Positions 47,532-57,509 of a stretch of 64,000 bases of DNA are shown piece after piece. The position numbers and the translations under genes were made by a program. Source of the stretch: Naegleria lovaniensis (Eukaryota; Heterolobosea; Eutetramitea; Acrasida; Naegleriidae); assembly GCF_003324165.1 (NCBI RefSeq), contig NW_025407863.1:56585-120584 (forward strand), in the 5' to 3' direction. The notes beneath the pieces were generated by a model. It ran no database searches. It worked only from the letters and a program-made list of their open reading frames with translations, and was not told where the DNA came from. Within the stretch, counting starts at the first letter, position 1, and every line of letters starts with the position of its first letter.

Positions 47532-49089
47532 ATTTAATGGATTTAGTGTTCACAAACGATGGAAGCTTTGATTTCACACCATATCCAAACTCCAAACCAG
47601 TGGTGGATGAAATAATTGTGTCGACAAGAACTTGATTGGTGGGCTTGTAAACCACTTTGAGTTGTGTGGAAACACCCAATGCCTCAAAATCTGAGAAAAG
47701 TTCATGATTCAAAGGGAATATCAATCTGTTATAATCAGAGAATTTAGATTTGAAGTTCATGGTTACCAAATAATTATCTGTTTCCATGGTGCAAAGTTGA
47801 GTTAATGGAATGTCAGCAGTACCAAAATTGTCGCTCAAGCTTGTCCAATCACTTCGATCCACTGAAAATGCATGAACTTTTCCATCATTGGTGTAATAGA
47901 ATGTTTCATCATACATGATTAGTTCAGTTAATTCAATGTGGTGTGTGCTATTTAAACGAATATCTGCAAATCTGGCATCCATGGTGAATAAGGGAAACCC
48001 TGCAAACGTTCTTCCAGTACCTGTTAATAAAATATTATCAATTGATCAATACAAATAAAAACAAATGAAAATCAAACAAACCTGCAATGATGGAAAGCTC
48101 ATTTTCATAATTTTCACTTGGAATATTCACATAATACCATCCCCAAGCATACTTTTTATCTCCAATATCATTATCAGGAGCTGTTGGCAAGTATTCTCCA
48201 AAATTCATATCACAATAACTAGTGTACCAAATCATATAGGAATGTACTAAATTATTTTCCATTCATGAAAACTTACAATCGAAATCTCTTCTCGTGATTG
48301 GCTTGAACAATAGTGTTGGTAACATCCTTTGATCCATAATTTAATACACCCTTCACTTGACTATTATGCGAATAAGTATTCCACATAATAATTCCTCTAA
48401 ATCGCTCATCTGGCATCTCAAAATCTCTTTGACCATAATATCCATAAATTCGATCAATAGTAAAATTGTAATGCGCTTGAAGAGAATTATCCACCTTGTC
48501 TGAAAAGAATAAATTTGGTGAATTGGCTCTCATATTTCCATAAATTTGATATTGGCCATCTTTTAAAGGTTTTAATTCATAGAGTGTTTCGTTTTGTTGA
48601 GATGGGTTCATCACCTTAATGTGGAAATACGTGCCATCATGAATGACTTGTAATTGTTCATAATTGAAATGTTCAACTTTTTGAAAGGATTTGCCAGTGG
48701 AATGATCCACAACAGCAAACATCAAGAAAATTCCGTCATATAAACATGAATTGGATCTACCTCGACAGAGGGACAAAGAATAGGTGAAAGCATAATGACG
48801 ATTTAGAGTTTCATCTCGCAACCAAAAGTACCACCACTATCAATAACACGTTCAATTTTAATTGTTGTTGTTGTAGTTTCACATGTGTGTGAGTGCGCGT
48901 GTGTGATGAAAGAAGATACACATACCTGATAGAAGGGTTTTGTGGTAGAGTATTATATATTCGTTGATGAATATTTGAAGGTTGAAGAATGGCAGAATAG
49001 AATGGAATAGGTATGGAAGCAAAAACAACAGACAATGCCAAGATTGCCAAAATTAGGGCCAGGGTGATGATTTTAAATGTTGGCAACAT
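47524..49089 (-). CDS. Secretory-pathway protein with N-terminal signal anchor, four exons
   Basis: Exons are 48926-49089, 48277-48836, 48082-48218 and 47524-48020, with introns of 89, 58 and 61 nt. Exons 2-4 join in frame. Exon 1 (a signal sequence, TLALILAILALSVVFA) ends ATCAG before GTATGT. To fit exon 2 it needs one extra base at about 48815, giving SGGTFGC then ETLNRHYAFTYSLSLCRG. Without that, a weaker donor would be required. Cys residues (CRGRSNSC) and N-glycosylation-type NxT/S sites (NFT, NST) suit a lumenal or extracellular domain. No TM other than the start is seen. The family is not recognised, but the C-rich start faintly resembles a lectin-type fold. Confidence 0.7.
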
Positions 49090-49230
49090 TCAAACAGATT
49101 TTTTGAATAACAAAGATAACCTGTGGAGCGCTACATAGAATCCCTCCATCAGCCCTTACAAACGCCAATCACAGATTCAAATTTGAAATTTTTAGTTTTT
49201 ATGGGATGATTTACAAAGGGAGATACAAAA

Positions 49231-49980
49231 TTAGTTCTTGTGTTGAATTTCTTCGCAGAGCTCAATGATTCTCTTTGATTGAACCATTTCGGCAATCTTC
49301 TTGATCTCTTCTACGTTGTCCTTTGTAATATTCTTCATGATCATACTTTCGCATTCAACTTGCAAATCTTCCAACAAGAACTTGTGAGCAGCGATCCAAA
49401 CACCAACGACATCATCAACTTCGACTTCAAATTCACGGGTATAAATATATTTGAGAATAGCCAACATTTGCTTTTCAGTGGCATCTTCAATTTCGATTCT
49501 CATGGTCTTCTTTTGTTCGTTATCAACATCACCCAAGAGCATACCATGGAAGTACTTGCAAGCACTGGTCAAGATAACGGCATGGCAAGGAACTTCAACA
49601 TCTTTGTCTTCCTCCTTACAAACCAAGGTCAAATCAGACAAATTCCACTTTCCGGTTCTCAAGTTTTCGAATGCCCATTTCATATTCTTCCACCATGTAG
49701 ATTCTGGAACTGCAACATTCTTGGTCTTGTCCAAGTATGTTTCAGCAATAATTTCCAATCTATCAAGATGCAAGTACTTGGCTGCTTCTTGTGTTTCTTT
49801 GATCAAATCCTTTTCGGTGTCCTTGTCCCAACTGACCTTGTCAGTATAGAGGTATTCGAGGACTTCTTTGAAGGCCTTGTGAGTAACCTTCTTGTCCAAA
49901 ATAATTTGTTGCTTTCCGTCGATGACAGTGAGAGTTGTGCCGGTCGTATCAATTGATCTCCATGATTCTTCTTCAGACAT
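49231..49980 (-). CDS. BTB/POZ domain protein
   Basis: This complete intronless 249-residue frame holds a clear BTB domain in the second half (LSDLTLVCKEEDKDVEVPCHAV then ILKYIYTREFEV). A degenerate BTB-like C-terminal part lies at the front (THKAFKEVLEYLYTDKVSW). BTB domains mediate dimerisation and often bind Cullin-3 to recruit substrates, but no Kelch, MATH or other recognition domain is present. Codon choice is strongly biased (AAG for Lys, GTC, ATC, TTG), much like the ribosomal protein gene at 55265, which suggests high expression. It is divergent from the ISWI gene. Confidence 0.85.
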   Translation of the reverse strand: MSEEESWRSIDTTGTTLTVIDGKQQIILDKKVTHKAFKEVLEYLYTDKVSWDKDTEKDLIKETQEAAKYLHLDRLEIIAETYLDKTKNVAVPESTWWKNMKWAFENLRTGKWNLSDLTLVCKEEDKDVEVPCHAVILTSACKYFHGMLLGDVDNEQKKTMRIEIEDATEKQMLAILKYIYTREFEVEVDDVVGVWIAAHKFLLEDLQVECESMIMKNITKDNVEEIKKIAEMVQSKRIIELCEEIQHKN

Positions 49981-50319
49981 TTTGTGTTGATGATGTGCGT
50001 GATGATGATATTTTTTTGCAAAAAGTGATGAGGCTTTAATCTGATGGCGACGAACACTGCTTACAACACGCGTCAGAATATGTTGATTGGACGAAGGATT
50101 GTAACGGTGGCAAATTTGTCTGCAAGTTCCACAGGGCTCCAGAACTTGTAACCCAGATAACGTACCCCCGCAATCTGATGTTGAATCGAGCCTTGACTCC
50201 CAAAGTTTCGTTCATCTTTTTCTGATTGCGTCAACAAGATGAATGAAACTTGATCCTACATAACTAACAGTTCTCGATCATACAACAAATTATTATTAAA
50301 TTTTAAACATCACAAAAAA
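49981..50319. promoter_or_regulatory. Divergent promoter region between BTB and ISWI genes
   Basis: This 339-nt stretch separates two divergent ATGs. It includes a T-rich tract near 50010, a GC-richer middle (50050-50200) and an AT-rich run just before the ISWI start (AAATTATTATTAAATTTTAA). It holds no frame longer than a short overlap with the BTB reading and no RNA gene I can fold. Confidence 0.4.
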
Positions 50320-53300
50320 ATGCCGCCACGATCAACACGAAAGAAAAAACCAGTCGAAGAAGAAGAACCCGAAGCTGATGACTTGATGGAAGACGAAGAA
50401 AGTGAAGAAGAGGATAATGACAAAAGTGGTAATTACAAAGAAGACGGAGAAGAGTCTTCCGAAGAAGAAGAAGAGGAACCTCAAGAAAAATATCAATTCA
50501 TCTCTGAACAAACAAGCAAACATTTAGAGAAAATCCGAAAGGAACAAAAAACACTTCTCAACAAATTGAAGGAAAAACAAAAGAAAGAACTCGCAACGGT
50601 TGAGGATGCCCAAGAAAAAGTGAAAACTTCTTTCAAACATCTTCTCGAACAAACAGAAATTTACTCTAATTTTATTCCTTCACTATCAATGCATACCATC
50701 GCCGAAGGAAATGATTCATCATCAAAAACAGGCGGATCAAGACGTAAACATTCCGAAAAAGAGGAAGATGAAGAAATCATTCGTGAAGCGTTGGAAGAAG
50801 AGGAGGAAGACTATCAAAGCGTTTTACTTACCTCTTCTCCCAAGTTCATTGAAAACACAACCTTGAGAAGTTATCAACTTGATGGAGTTAATTGGCTTAT
50901 TAGGCTTCACGATAGAGGTGTCAACGGCATTCTTGCTGATGAAATGGGATTGGGTAAAACTGTACAAACTTTGACCTGGATAGCCTATTTAAAGTTTATT
51001 AGAAGAATTAGAGGACCACATTTGGTAGTCGTTCCAAAGAGTGTTATTCCTAACTGGGTTAATCAAGCTGCACAATGGTGTCCTTCTCTATCTATTCTCA
51101 AATTCCATGGTGACAAAGAAGCTAGAAAGCAGATAAAAGAAACTCAGCTAATTGGAGGAAAATTCGAGGTACTTGTTACATCTTATGAAATTGCAATCAA
51201 AGAAAAGGCTGCTTTGAACAAATTTAAGTGGTACAGTATTATTATTGACGAAGCCCACCGTATCAAGAATGAAAACTCCATTCTCTCTCAATGTGTAAGA
51301 GTATTTGACTGCCAATATAGATTACTGCTGACAGGTACTCCACTTCAAAATAACTTGCACGAGTTATGGAGCTTGTTAAACTTTTTGTTGCCTGAAGTTT
51401 TCAACTCTGCTGATGATTTTGACACATGGTTCAATCTCAAAGAAGGTCAAGCAGAGACTGATATCATCGAACAACTACACAAGGTTTTAAAACCTTTCAT
51501 GCTGAGAAGATTGAAAACGGAAGTTAAAACAGAAATTCCTCCTAAAAAAGAAATTTATGTTGAGTGTGGTCTCTCCAAATTACAAAAGGAATGGTACCGT
51601 AGTATTCTAACGAAGGATTTGAATGCTATCAAAGGAGGTGAAAAAGTTCGTCTTTTAAACGTGGTTATGCAACTTAGAAAATGTTGCAACCATCCATATC
51701 TATTCGACGGAGCTGAACCTGGGCCACCATATACATTGGGAGATCACTTGATCAATAATTCTGGTAAAATGGTGTTAATGGATAAGTTGCTCAAAAGATT
51801 GAAGGAACAAGGATCCAGAGTTTTGATCTTTACTCAAATGACAAGAGTTTTAGACATCTTAGAGGACTATTGCTATTATAAAAGCTATGAGTATTGTAGA
51901 ATTGACGGTCAGACATCAAGCGAAGTGAGAGAACAATATTTAGATGAGTTCAACAAAGAAGGTAGTACCAAATTCATTTTCTTACTCTCGACTAGAGCTG
52001 GAGGGTTAGGTATCAACCTTGCCACAGCAGATACTGTAATTATTTTTGATAGCGACTGGAATCCTCAAGCCGATTTACAAGCTCAAGACAGATGTCATAG
52101 AATTGGTCAGAAGAAACCAGTGAATGTATATAGATTGATATCAAAGGATTCCATTGAAGAAAGGATTTATCAACGAGCCGTTAAGAAATTATATCTGGAC
52201 GCAGTGGTAATTCAACAAGGGAGACTTGCTGAGCAGCACAACAAATTGTCAAAAACAGAACTCATGTCTATGATCAAATTCGGTGCTGAGGAAGTCTTCA
52301 AAAGTACAGAATCAACAATTACCGATGAAGATTTAGATTCTATTTTATCTAGAGGTGAAAAGAAGATCCAAGAGATTGATCAACAATACAAACAAGTGTG
52401 TCAAAACAACTTGCTCAACTTCTCTCTTGCTGGAGAGAGTAATCTATATGAGTTTGAGGGCTTGGACTACTCCAAAAAAGCTACTCCGATGATTGTGATT
52501 GAAGATCTTTCCGACGATGTCACTGAGGACTCGCTTGTTCAGGATATTGGAGAGGAAGAAAAGCTTTTGGACGAAGTGATAATATCTCGTGAGAAGAAGA
52601 GTTGTATTCTTTACTTTGATACAAAGAGCGCATCAGCCAAGGCTTTAGAAAAATTAGTTTCCAAGAATCACAAAGCAAAGTTTTGTAAGAAGAATGACAA
52701 ATTCATTCTGCAATTAGAAGAAGAGGCCATGAGGGATGAATCTCACACATCCAGAAGTGAAAGACTTGGACGAAGAAACAAACAATCAGAACAAATTGCC
52801 ATGGAAGAAGCTCAAACAAGACGTGGTCCAAAAGAGCCAAAGTACTATGATTTCCAATTTTTGAATACTACAAGATTGCTCGAGCTTTGGCAGAAAGAAA
52901 CTCAATATGACCAAGATAAAAAACCCTCAAAAAAGAAAAAAGAGTCTGAGGAGAGTGCCGATGAAGGCGAAGATAAAAAGGAAGGACTAACTCCAGAAGA
53001 AAAACAAGAACGAAAAAAACTTTTACAAGAAGGATTTAACACTTGGAGCAAAAAGGATTTCCAAAATTATATTCGTGCCTGCGAAAAATATGGCCGACAT
53101 GACATTGAAAATGTTGCGAAAGAGGTTGAAGGCAAATCTGTCGCTCAGGTAAAGAAATATTCCAAAGTATTCTGGAAGAGATACAAGGAAATCAAAGACT
53201 ATGACAAGATCATTAAGAGAATTGAAAAAGGAGAGTCTCAACTTCAGAAAATTGACAACAACAATTTAATGCTTCGATACAAAACTCAAAAATACATTAA

Positions 53301-53643
53301 CCCTTGGTTAGAAATGCAGTTCAACTATGGACAAAATCAAGCCAAAGAATTTACTCCAGAAGAAGATAGTTTTATTTGTTGCATGACTGCAAAATTAGGG
53401 TACGGCTTCTGGGAGGAAGTTAGAGCACAAATAAGAAAAGCTTGGGAATTCAGATTTGATTGGTTTATTAAAACCAGAACAGCCAGTGAAATTCAAAAAC
53501 GTTGTGATACGTTAATCAAGCTCATAGAAAAAGAGTATCAAGATGATCTTAAAGTCCAAGAGCGAGAAAAAGCCAAGAGAAAATTGGAAAATATGGGCTC
53601 ATCATCAAGCACAGGAAGCTCTAGCAAGAAGGTCAAAAAATAA
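50320..53643 (+). CDS. ISWI-type SNF2 chromatin remodelling ATPase
   Basis: This intronless 1107-residue frame has the full ISWI architecture. An acidic N-terminus comes first. The SNF2 helicase follows, with the P-loop DEMGLGKT (207-214) and DEAH (310-313). The second RecA lobe carries LLSTRAGGLGINL and QDRCHRIGQ. HAND (about 837-880), SANT (about 904-955) and SLIDE (about 990-1075) complete the order. ISWI slides and spaces nucleosomes. Between the lobe-2 extension (NFSLAGESNLYEFEGLDY) and HAND lies an insertion of about 80 residues (722-800) that is not part of standard ISWI and resembles an RRM fold (MIVIEDLSDDVTEDSL, then CILYFDTKSASAKAL). The C-terminus is Ser/Lys-rich. The start is the first ATG, and the length is close to human SMARCA5. 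Confidence 0.93.
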   Translation: MPPRSTRKKKPVEEEEPEADDLMEDEESEEEDNDKSGNYKEDGEESSEEEEEEPQEKYQFISEQTSKHLEKIRKEQKTLLNKLKEKQKKELATVEDAQEKVKTSFKHLLEQTEIYSNFIPSLSMHTIAEGNDSSSKTGGSRRKHSEKEEDEEIIREALEEEEEDYQSVLLTSSPKFIENTTLRSYQLDGVNWLIRLHDRGVNGILADEMGLGKTVQTLTWIAYLKFIRRIRGPHLVVVPKSVIPNWVNQAAQWCPSLSILKFHGDKEARKQIKETQLIGGKFEVLVTSYEIAIKEKAALNKFKWYSIIIDEAHRIKNENSILSQCVRVFDCQYRLLLTGTPLQNNLHELWSLLNFLLPEVFNSADDFDTWFNLKEGQAETDIIEQLHKVLKPFMLRRLKTEVKTEIPPKKEIYVECGLSKLQKEWYRSILTKDLNAIKGGEKVRLLNVVMQLRKCCNHPYLFDGAEPGPPYTLGDHLINNSGKMVLMDKLLKRLKEQGSRVLIFTQMTRVLDILEDYCYYKSYEYCRIDGQTSSEVREQYLDEFNKEGSTKFIFLLSTRAGGLGINLATADTVIIFDSDWNPQADLQAQDRCHRIGQKKPVNVYRLISKDSIEERIYQRAVKKLYLDAVVIQQGRLAEQHNKLSKTELMSMIKFGAEEVFKSTESTITDEDLDSILSRGEKKIQEIDQQYKQVCQNNLLNFSLAGESNLYEFEGLDYSKKATPMIVIEDLSDDVTEDSLVQDIGEEEKLLDEVIISREKKSCILYFDTKSASAKALEKLVSKNHKAKFCKKNDKFILQLEEEAMRDESHTSRSERLGRRNKQSEQIAMEEAQTRRGPKEPKYYDFQFLNTTRLLELWQKETQYDQDKKPSKKKKESEESADEGEDKKEGLTPEEKQERKKLLQEGFNTWSKKDFQNYIRACEKYGRHDIENVAKEVEGKSVAQVKKYSKVFWKRYKEIKDYDKIIKRIEKGESQLQKIDNNNLMLRYKTQKYINPWLEMQFNYGQNQAKEFTPEEDSFICCMTAKLGYGFWEEVRAQIRKAWEFRFDWFIKTRTASEIQKRCDTLIKLIEKEYQDDLKVQEREKAKRKLENMGSSSSTGSSSKKVKK

Positions 53644-53725
53644 ATTATTGTTTGTATTGTAACTCAAGGACCTTCAAAATCCTCTTCTGAATCCTGATCA
53701 ATAATTCTGCCAATTTCCAAAGCGC

Positions 53726-54982
53726 TCAGGTCCTCCATTGAACGACTAAACGCCTGTACATTATCACTACAACTGCAAATAGAACAAGGACCAAAACAAC
53801 ACACATCACCAAACTGAAAGCAAAATGTAAATTAATCATCAAAATAAAGTCATACAACCCATGAAACAAAACGGGTTGATAAATAACAAAGCAAAAAAAC
53901 TCAATATTCACCCAAATTTTCCGCCAAATTGTCATAGAATTTTCTTGATATCTGCTACTGATGAAAATTGGGACTTCTGTCAAGTGTTGAGTTTCCATTC
54001 TTATCTTGTACTGAACTATTTTCAATCCGATTAAGCAACCTGTAAGGGTGTGCAAGGGAAGGGCTAATAAAATTCGACCAATCACAGTTAATGCACCAAA
54101 CTGTAAAATAATCAATTCTTGTGACGGCATATTAGCGGTTAAAAAATACACTCTCACTGAAACAACTAGAATGTATCCCAAATTTTCAATTGTTGAGAGT
54201 CCAAGGGCTGCTAATGAGCTATAGAGCATCGGAGGTAATGGGTGGTAATTGTCAACATAGAAAAGTCTTTGTGAATTATCTCCTAATTTACAACACAGAG
54301 AGAAAAGGCTTCCTCCACTGCTTGTTTTTAGTGCCAATAAAACTTTAGCCACCTCTTCAAAGAATGAAGAAACTACAAAGGATTGAAACAAGGCGAAAAC
54401 AATTCTCCAAATAAATGAAAGGTTGTCTACTTGCTTTTCTATAGATCCAACAATATTCTTCTCATCTATTGATAAAACATTAACTCCATAAAGAAAAAGC
54501 ATAAACAGCAAGGAAACTCCAATCTCCACAATAAAGACTGGTATTACGGAAGCTGCACCGCTCCACAAAACGTGAAAACTCAGCTCTAAATTGATTTTAT
54601 CCCTAAATAAGCAATAAATAACAATAAATATCAGTAGACAAGGAAGTAATCCAGTAAACAGTAAAAGAGAGATAGCTGGGCTGAATATAAGTGATACCAA
54701 TAATAACGAAACAATAGATATTCCGGTAAAGTATAGACAAGGTCCAAATTTTTGATTTTCTAAATATTCTTGATGTTGTTGTTCTTCTGATGTATTAGAA
54801 TTATCATGATGTGTATCGGATCGTGATGGGGAAGCTCCAAACCCTCCTCCGCCTCTCGGCGAATAGTTTTCTTCATCAAATTGTTTGTTTTCTTTCAATT
54901 CGGTTTCAATAGGTTCATTATGGATTTGATCATTGGTTGGATGTGGTGTAGATGAAGTGGCCATTTTTTGTTGGATTGTCAT
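53726..54982 (-). CDS. PrsW-family intramembrane metalloprotease-like protein
   Basis: The ORF encodes about 418 residues from the ATG at 54982. At least seven hydrophobic helices are visible. The PrsW signature is present in order: FFEEVAKVLLALK (E209, E210), STIENLGYILVV (E266), ALPLHTLTG (His near 310) and LFHGLYDF (H374). In bacteria PrsW cleaves membrane anti-sigma factors; relatives in eukaryotes are poorly studied. The N-terminal 80 residues are acidic, Gly/Ser-rich and cytosolic. Adding one base near 53748 would extend the C-terminus through SMEDLSALEIGRIIDQD and EEDFEGP to 53664, a plausible but unproven ending. The gene is convergent with ISWI. Confidence 0.78.
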   Translation of the reverse strand: MTIQQKMATSSTPHPTNDQIHNEPIETELKENKQFDEENYSPRGGGGFGASPSRSDTHHDNSNTSEEQQHQEYLENQKFGPCLYFTGISIVSLLLVSLIFSPAISLLLFTGLLPCLLIFIVIYCLFRDKINLELSFHVLWSGAASVIPVFIVEIGVSLLFMLFLYGVNVLSIDEKNIVGSIEKQVDNLSFIWRIVFALFQSFVVSSFFEEVAKVLLALKTSSGGSLFSLCCKLGDNSQRLFYVDNYHPLPPMLYSSLAALGLSTIENLGYILVVSVRVYFLTANMPSQELIILQFGALTVIGRILLALPLHTLTGCLIGLKIVQYKIRMETQHLTEVPIFISSRYQENSMTIWRKIWVNIEFFCFVIYQPVLFHGLYDFILMINLHFAFSLVMCVVLVLVLFAVVVIMYRRLVVQWRT

Positions 54983-55264
54983 CAATTTCTACTCTTGGTG
55001 TATCCATACCAACTTGTGTTCATTTGTTGGATTGGGGTTGACGATGGTTCTCCTCATTTCATTTCTTATCACTGGTTTCGATCAGCACAATTTCCAATTT
55101 TTCAGAGACTTTAAAGCGTCATTGTAAAAAACCGATTTGGGTTGACTGAATTTTTGAAAAAATTTGTTGAAAAAAAATACGCCACAACTACACGATTGTA
55201 CGTTTCGCTCTCTTTTTGCAAAATTTATACTGATTATCTTCATCATATTCTTTTCATCAGAACA

Positions 55265-55780
55265 ATGACAAGAGCTGCTCGCCAAAGATATAGTGTTGAC
55301 GTCCAAACCTCCAAGCACGCCAAGGCTAAGGTTGAAGGAGTTAGAGTCCACTTCAAGAACACTGCTGAAACAGTCAATGCCATCAAGGGAATGTCATTGA
55401 GAAGAGCCAAGAAGTACTTGCACAATGTCTTGAGACACACTGAATCTGTGCCATTCAAGATCTTCAACGGTGGTCCAGGTAGACATGCCAACGGAAAGCA
55501 ACACCATGTTGCCAACAGCAGATATCCAACAAAGTCAATCTTTGCAGTTCTCAAGCTCTTGAAGAATGCTGAAAATAATGCCAGAGTCAAGGGATTGAAC
55601 GTCAGAGATTTGGTCATTGCTCACACTCAAGCCAACAGAGCTCCTAAGATGAGAAGAAGAACCTTCAGAGCTCACGGTAGAATTAACCCATTCATGGCTA
55701 ACCCATCACACATTGAAATTATTTTGACTGAAAAGCCAACTGCTGTCTCCAAGGCTCCAGCTGCTGTTGTTCAAGAATAA
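55265..55780 (+). CDS. RPL17: Large-subunit ribosomal protein L17 (uL22)
   Basis: The 171-residue protein matches eukaryotic RPL17 throughout: VHFKNTAETVNAIKGM, RRAKKYLHNVLRHTE, NGGPGRHANGKQ, the loop KMRRRTFRAHGRINPFMANP and HIEIILTEKP. It lines the polypeptide exit tunnel of the 60S subunit. The ATG at 55265 is used; the frame extends upstream without a family match. Codons are strongly biased (AAG, GTC, ATC, TTG), as expected for high expression. The ATG is preceded by TTTTCATCAGAAC, which could be a leader-intron acceptor, but I cannot show the donor. Confidence 0.96.
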   Translation: MTRAARQRYSVDVQTSKHAKAKVEGVRVHFKNTAETVNAIKGMSLRRAKKYLHNVLRHTESVPFKIFNGGPGRHANGKQHHVANSRYPTKSIFAVLKLLKNAENNARVKGLNVRDLVIAHTQANRAPKMRRRTFRAHGRINPFMANPSHIEIILTEKPTAVSKAPAAVVQE

Positions 55781-55864
55781 ATTCCATCAAAAAGAAAATT
55801 ATATATTATCCGATTGGTTCAAATAACTCTGAAATGTTAAACTTTAAGGTAATGTTTTGTGACC

Positions 55865-57257
55865 TTATCGTTTATTTGTTGTAGAGCTAGAAACAACAGG
55901 CTTCTGTTTGGTATTAGGAGGACTTGTTGATGCTGTTTTGGGAGGATGAAGCGGAGATTGGAAAGTTTGTTTGAGGGGATAACTGACAGCTTCCCTTACC
56001 ACTCTTATTTGAGGTTGTGGATTTCTCACTTGCGACGCTTCTAGGGGGACGCAACAAATCTGGTGGTGGTACCTTGTTGCTGGTTCGCTAAATACGATTG
56101 CACTTGAGGTTGTGGAACATATGTGTGTGTATCTGGCGAATAATTTGGATATGGTCGTGGGATTGGAGGTTGCTGGCTTTGCATTGCTTGAATGAATTCG
56201 GATTCGTCTTGATCCTCATTGAGAACATCTTCCAGTTCTTGTTGAACATTGAAAGATTGTGTAGGCTTAATATTGGTGTCCTTGATAATTTCTAAAAACT
56301 TGTTATTCATCGCACAAACGCCTCTCATGAGTGCCTTCTTAAGATTCTCTTGTAAAACCAGCTTGTCATTTTGCTCTCTCTCTAGTGCTTGATTTAACTT
56401 TAAAATCTCCTCCTTGAGTTTCTCAATTTTCATTTCATAATCATTTCTCATTTCAGCCTTTTCATTATCAAGTCTGTTTTGCCAAATTCTCTCAGTAGTG
56501 TTTTGCTTTGCATTTAGAATCCACATGTACCATCCTTGAAGAATTTTTCTTGCTTGGTTTCTTCGATAGTTTCGCAACAGCATGGTTCCTAAATTCTTTT
56601 TCATTTTCTTTGTTTCTGTATATTCTTTCCATTTTCCCAAAATGTTTCTCAACAAGGTCTTTTCTCTTTCCACTCGTCTTGCATGTGATATCTGATCAGC
56701 CATTCTGAAAGTTAGCGTTTTAAATCGAGCCAGGTAGTAATCTCTCTTTGCAATGCTGTCCCTTAACTTTTCTTCTTTCAACTTGTGTTGATAGAGCAAG
56801 TCATCACGATCGTCATTGTTTCGTTGATGGAGCTCATTAAGTTTCTGTACACTTCTTTTTTTCAGATCAAATAAATTATTCTTCAATACAAAGTTCGAGC
56901 ACATTACAAAATTTCAAATGTCATTACATACCATGACTTCAGTTCGAAGAGCAGAGCACCATTCGTTCATTTTCTCTGCCATGGTTTGTATTTCCTTTTC
57001 TTCTTCAGTTTCAGTCTCTTGAATTCTAAGTCATCACGATCATCCTCAATTATCAACGAAGTCATTTCTGCCATCTTTACTTACATCTTCTCAGGAGATT
57101 TCATCTCTGTTGCTGCAGATATCTTTTGAACCTTTTTAAAATCATTTTGAATATCCCCGTTGTCTTCGTCAATGTAATCATCGGATGAGTAGACTTGATC
57201 TTCGGTGAGTTGTTTCGATATTGGTGATGCGATTGCTGAAGACGAATGTTGTTGCAT
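55865..57257 (-). CDS. POC5: POC5-like centriolar protein, three exons, late frame break
   Basis: Exons are 57085-57257, 56932-57025 and 56880 downward; introns are 59 and 51 nt (GTAAGT and GTATGT donors). The central coiled coil includes paired helices with WKEYTETKKMKK and KILQGWYMWILNAK. The POC5 signature KKALMRGVCAMNNKFLEI follows. POC5 binds centrin and builds the distal inner core of centrioles and basal bodies, which fits an amoeboflagellate. The frame stops at 56041 (TAG), but adding one C to the five-C run at 56044-56048 opens 58 more codons to a TAA at 55865, with Pro/Gln/Ser-rich sequence (NPQPQIRVVREA). The unrepaired form has 368 residues. The region upstream of the start contains an E2F-like site. 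Confidence 0.85.
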
Positions 57258-57291
57258 TTTTTTTGTTTAGCGTGCAAACAACCCGCCAAAT

Positions 57292-57300
57292 GTAAATTTT
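57292..57300 (-). promoter_or_regulatory. E2F-like site upstream of POC5
   Basis: The plus strand reads CCCGCCAAA; the minus strand is TTTGGCGGG, a canonical E2F/DP core (TTTSSCGS). It lies about 35 nt upstream of the POC5 start in the divergent promoter shared with the GT18 gene. POC5 is a cell-cycle-linked gene in other eukaryotes. The match is by inspection; whether it is bound is unknown. Confidence 0.35.
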
Positions 57301-57509
57301 TTTGGAGGGAATTAAGATCTTCAACAAAAGGAAAGCGACGGTCCAAGGTTACTCGAGCTGCACCACTGTTGCTAAATTTATCACCAAAAATCTCATTCCT
57401 CATGTTATGGAACTGTTCAAGGAATGGAACTTGTCAATTAACTCCAACTAGTTTCTTTTTTTCTAAAAAATCCTCTAACATTCAACTCTCTCGAACAAGA
57501 GCATCTCCA

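Noticed and set aside
49279-49956. Plus-strand frame of 225 codons opposite the BTB gene
   Set aside because: It is antisense to a clear BTB domain whose biased codons avoid creating stops on the other strand. The reading has no family resemblance.
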